Positions 61,641 through 64,000 of a stretch of 64,000 bases of DNA are shown here, in pieces. Every line of letters starts with the position of its first letter. Position 1 is the stretch's first letter. Under the pieces are notes generated by a model. The model searched no databases and was not told the origin of the DNA. It saw nothing but the letters and a program-made list of their open reading frames with translations. The position numbers and the translations under genes were made by a program. The stretch comes from Aequorivita iocasae (GTDB taxonomy: Bacteria > Bacteroidota > Bacteroidia > Flavobacteriales > Flavobacteriaceae), in assembly GCF_016757735.1 (NCBI RefSeq), contig NZ_CP068439.1, forward strand, positions 2,692,001-2,756,000, given 5' to 3'.

Positions 61641-63071
61641 TTATTTTCTTTTTCGGGGTTTAAAACCTATTAAAGGTCGCGCTTCCTGGTCCCTTTTTTC
61701 CATTTCTTCCTCAAGTCTTTTATACTCACTAATGTCCTTAATAGTGACCACAGCGGCAATCACTTTGTTTTCAGTATTAAAAATGGGCCTTCCACTCAGC
61801 AGCACCCGATGCATCTCCTCAGTCGATAGGCTTTTTAGGAGTACATCCAGATCGTTTGTTATTTCACCTTTAAAGGCCCGCGTAGCGGGTAACTCCTGAG
61901 CTGGGAATGTTTTGTTTCCTTCTGGATAAAGCACCTCAAAATGGTCTGATAAATTTATGGATATTTTTGAATCATCCTCAATTCCAAAAAGGCGATTGGC
62001 CACCTCATTGGCCAAAATTATTTTCTTTTTATTATTTGCCACGAGAACACCATCACTGATATTTTCCAATATTAAATTCAACTTTTGTTGACTTTCGTAC
62101 AATTCGTCAATGAGCTGTTCTTCTTCCTTTTCATGCTGCAAAGCCGCTGTAATATCACGCACAATTGCATAAAAGTTGCCTGTGGTCTTCTCGGCTGTAG
62201 CATTCCAAGCGAGCCATTTTATGGTACCATCCTTGCAAACCCACCTGTTTTTAAAATTTATTAATTCAGTTCCTTGTGCGAGTTTTTCTATTTCGGCTTC
62301 CGTTCTTTCCAAATCATCGTGAAAGATGAAGGTGGCAAAGGGTTTGTCCAGTAGTTCAGCCGTTGTATATCCCAGAAGCTTGCCCAAAGCGGGATTAACC
62401 TTAATGAATTTTTCCTTTGTGGCTATTACTAGGCTGTCTATCGACAAATTAAAGAAGGCGTCTGCCGCTTTTAAAGAATCTATCCCCGATTTTCTTTCCG
62501 TAATATCGGTAGAGATATTGCCAATGGCATAAATTCTATTTTCGGCATCAAACAAAGGAAACTTAACGGACAGATAGGTGTGTGGACCTGAAGGGAGTTC
62601 AAAACTTTCTTCTAACTGTACTTCCCTTCCTGCCTTTATAACTTCCAAATCTGCATTGCGATAGCGGTCTGCAACTTCCGATGGCAGAAATTCGTGATTG
62701 GTGCTTCCCACGATATTCTTTCCATTTATAGGGAAAAGGGATTGAAATTCCTTGTTCACAAATAAATATTCCCCATTAATCTTTTTTACCGAAATGGCAC
62801 TATTTGTATTGTCGATTATAGACTGCAACAATTTTTCGTTTTTCAATAATGCCTGTTCCGAAATTCTTTTTGCTCGCAATTGTGATGTTAAGATAAAAAA
62901 AACCGTAGTTAGCATACCCAAGGAGAGAATAATAAGGCCCATTGCCGCCCATAGCCATACAGGCTCTGTAGTTAAAGGTATTATATTCCATAAGATAATA
63001 CCAAGGAGGAACATTACCACCATATTGATGATATAGCCCGCCAAAATCTTTTTTTCGAAGGAGATTTTCAT
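61641..63071 (-). CDS. membrane PAS-domain protein without a kinase domain
   Basis: 476 residues. Two membrane helices (about 10-30 and 38-62) are followed by three PAS/PAC units: LLQSIIDNTNSAISVKKING to NISTDITERK, FNLSIDSLVIATKEKFIKVN to AIVRDITA, and LNLILENISDGVLVANNKKK to VVTIKDISEYKRLEE. The chain stops a few residues after the last PAC (RPLIGFKPRKRK), exactly where a HisKA domain usually begins. There is no output domain, so it may signal by partner binding. It has an FNR-like box on the minus strand. Confidence 0.88.
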   Translation of the reverse strand: MKISFEKKILAGYIINMVVMFLLGIILWNIIPLTTEPVWLWAAMGLIILSLGMLTTVFFILTSQLRAKRISEQALLKNEKLLQSIIDNTNSAISVKKINGEYLFVNKEFQSLFPINGKNIVGSTNHEFLPSEVADRYRNADLEVIKAGREVQLEESFELPSGPHTYLSVKFPLFDAENRIYAIGNISTDITERKSGIDSLKAADAFFNLSIDSLVIATKEKFIKVNPALGKLLGYTTAELLDKPFATFIFHDDLERTEAEIEKLAQGTELINFKNRWVCKDGTIKWLAWNATAEKTTGNFYAIVRDITAALQHEKEEEQLIDELYESQQKLNLILENISDGVLVANNKKKIILANEVANRLFGIEDDSKISINLSDHFEVLYPEGNKTFPAQELPATRAFKGEITNDLDVLLKSLSTEEMHRVLLSGRPIFNTENKVIAAVVTIKDISEYKRLEEEMEKRDQEARPLIGFKPRKRK

Positions 63072-63101
63072 AGAATGGAACTTTGTAAAAAAAATGTTCC
63101 G

Positions 63102-63144
63102 TAAAAATAAGGTGCAAGACGCTGTTGTAATATGATAAATATCA
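63102..63144 (-). promoter_or_regulatory. FNR-like box TGATAAATATCA with -7 element (PAS gene)
   Basis: Palindrome at 63133-63144. On the minus strand TATTTTTA (63109-63102, 7 of 8) begins 35 bases from the box edge; the gene starts at 63071. Confidence 0.75.
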
Positions 63145-63271
63145 GCCTGTTTATCATATCAAATTTACGAGTTTAACTGTTAGGGGAGGCTATTGGATAC
63201 CCCCAAACATATAGTTAGCATTTCTGCCCTTGGAATAAACTCATTAACATATATAGAAAAATTTCCCTAGC

Positions 63272-63314
63272 TGATGAATATCATTTACGGCTACATTTCA
63301 AAATTATACTTTTA
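63272..63314 (+). promoter_or_regulatory. FNR-like box TGATGAATATCA with -7 element (second usp)
   Basis: Palindrome at 63272-63283; TACTTTTA (63307-63314, 7 of 8) begins 35 bases after the box start. The Usp gene starts at 63338. Confidence 0.78.
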
Positions 63315-63337
63315 GATAATCATTAAATCCTACGATT

Positions 63338-64000
63338 ATGAAAAGGAAATTTTTACTGCCAACGGATTTTTCCAAAAATGCCTGGAGCGCGCTTATGTAT
63401 GCCAGCAGGCTGTACAAAAATGAAGAAGTGGATTTTTTTCTTCTCCATGCATTTACTGTAAACAGTTTTGTTCTAGAAAATATGATGGTGCCCGAACCTG
63501 GCGAAAAGTGGTATGAGGATGCCAAGGCAAAGGCAGCATTGAAAATGGAAAAATTACTTAAAGAGATAGAGATTTTGGATGTTCCCCCAAACCACAACTA
63601 TTTTACCCATACTCTTTTTAATTCGCCATTAGAAGCGGTTATTCAGTTTGTGGAAGATAAGGATATTGATATGGTTATTGCCTCCACAAAGGGAGAAACG
63701 GACGAGGTGGGGACATTGATGGGAAGTAACAGTATTGACTTTATGGAATATGTGCGTAATTGTCCGGTGTTGGTAATTCCCGCCGATTTATATTTTACAA
63801 AACCCAATGAAATTGTTTTTCCTACCAGCTTTAAGACTCATTTTAAGAGAAGGGAGCTAGCCCACCTCTATGAAATAGCCAAAATTACAAATGCTCCGGT
63901 TCGCATATTATATGTTTCAAAGGACGAAATTCTATCGTCCCAACAAAAATTGAAAAAGAAGCTGTTGGAGGAATGTCTGGATGGGCTAGAATACACCTTC
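63338..64000 (+). CDS. universal stress protein, 3' end outside the window
   Basis: 221 codons are visible; the gene runs off the window. The first Usp domain is complete (FLLPTDFSKNAWSALMYASRLY, DMVIASTKGETDEVGTLMGSNS, PVLVIPAD) and a second begins at about residue 150 (IVFPTSFKTHFKRRE, PVRILYVSKDE). It is a homologue of the Usp at 42639-43496 and is led by its own FNR-like box. Confidence 0.92.
   Translation, partial: MKRKFLLPTDFSKNAWSALMYASRLYKNEEVDFFLLHAFTVNSFVLENMMVPEPGEKWYEDAKAKAALKMEKLLKEIEILDVPPNHNYFTHTLFNSPLEAVIQFVEDKDIDMVIASTKGETDEVGTLMGSNSIDFMEYVRNCPVLVIPADLYFTKPNEIVFPTSFKTHFKRRELAHLYEIAKITNAPVRILYVSKDEILSSQQKLKKKLLEECLDGLEYTF

Overview
The window looks like chromosomal DNA of a marine-type member of the Bacteroidota, most likely family Flavobacteriaceae. 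The reasons are low GC, weak ribosome binding sites, promoters of the Bacteroidetes TAnnTTTG type, a single his operon in the order G-D-C-B-H-A-F-IE with a bifunctional HisB and fused HisIE, SusCD-free accessory DNA full of small lipoproteins, and intergenic tracts of degenerate 7-8 bp repeats. No rRNA, tRNA or CRISPR array was seen.

Layout. 0-5 kb: end of an SDR gene, a membrane VWA-like protein, a prohibitin and, convergent, a sodium:solute symporter. 5-13.2 kb: the histidine operon, preceded by a leader peptide with four consecutive His codons and a terminator (attenuator), and invaded at several junctions by ACGAGCG-like repeats, which also lengthen HisF and surround a four-helix-bundle gene. 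13.2-24.9 kb: CorA, TesA-type esterase with the YbbA/YbbP-type ABC system, a half DEAD-box protein, a fatty acid desaturase, a cold shock protein, a PiT-like transporter and DedA. 25-31.8 kb: an unknown protein behind an 11-bp tandem array, then a kinase-fold-like protein and a large catalase, bracketed by long direct noncoding repeats. 33.6-38.7 kb: a mobile/cassette-like segment with an HNH protein, an IS3-family element that truncates an IS1182-type transposase, and small genes separated by long palindromes. 39.7-42.2 kb: a three-gene cluster of exported and membrane proteins of unknown function.

42.4-64 kb: a stress/dormancy-like gene cluster: universal stress proteins, L,D-transpeptidase, an ABC/HlyD export system, AhpD-like protein, PEP synthase, a response regulator fused to a CRP/FNR-type DNA-binding module, a PAS histidine kinase, Hsp20, Nudix, YtxH, patatin, and a membrane PAS protein without kinase.

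The main discovery is regulatory. Thirteen copies of a 12-bp FNR-like palindrome (TGAY-N4-RTCA) were found: twelve across 42.4-63.3 kb and one at 31.76 kb in front of an SDR gene. In every case a TAnnTTTG-like -7 element starts exactly 35 bp after the start of the palindrome, on whichever strand faces the next gene, placing the palindrome near -41 as in class II FNR activation. Two of these promoters face no gene, but lead into structured regions ending in terminators, so they are candidate small RNAs. One copy precedes the response regulator-CRP fusion gene itself, making that protein the natural candidate for the regulator, probably autoregulated. All of this was read by eye from sequence; no searches were run.
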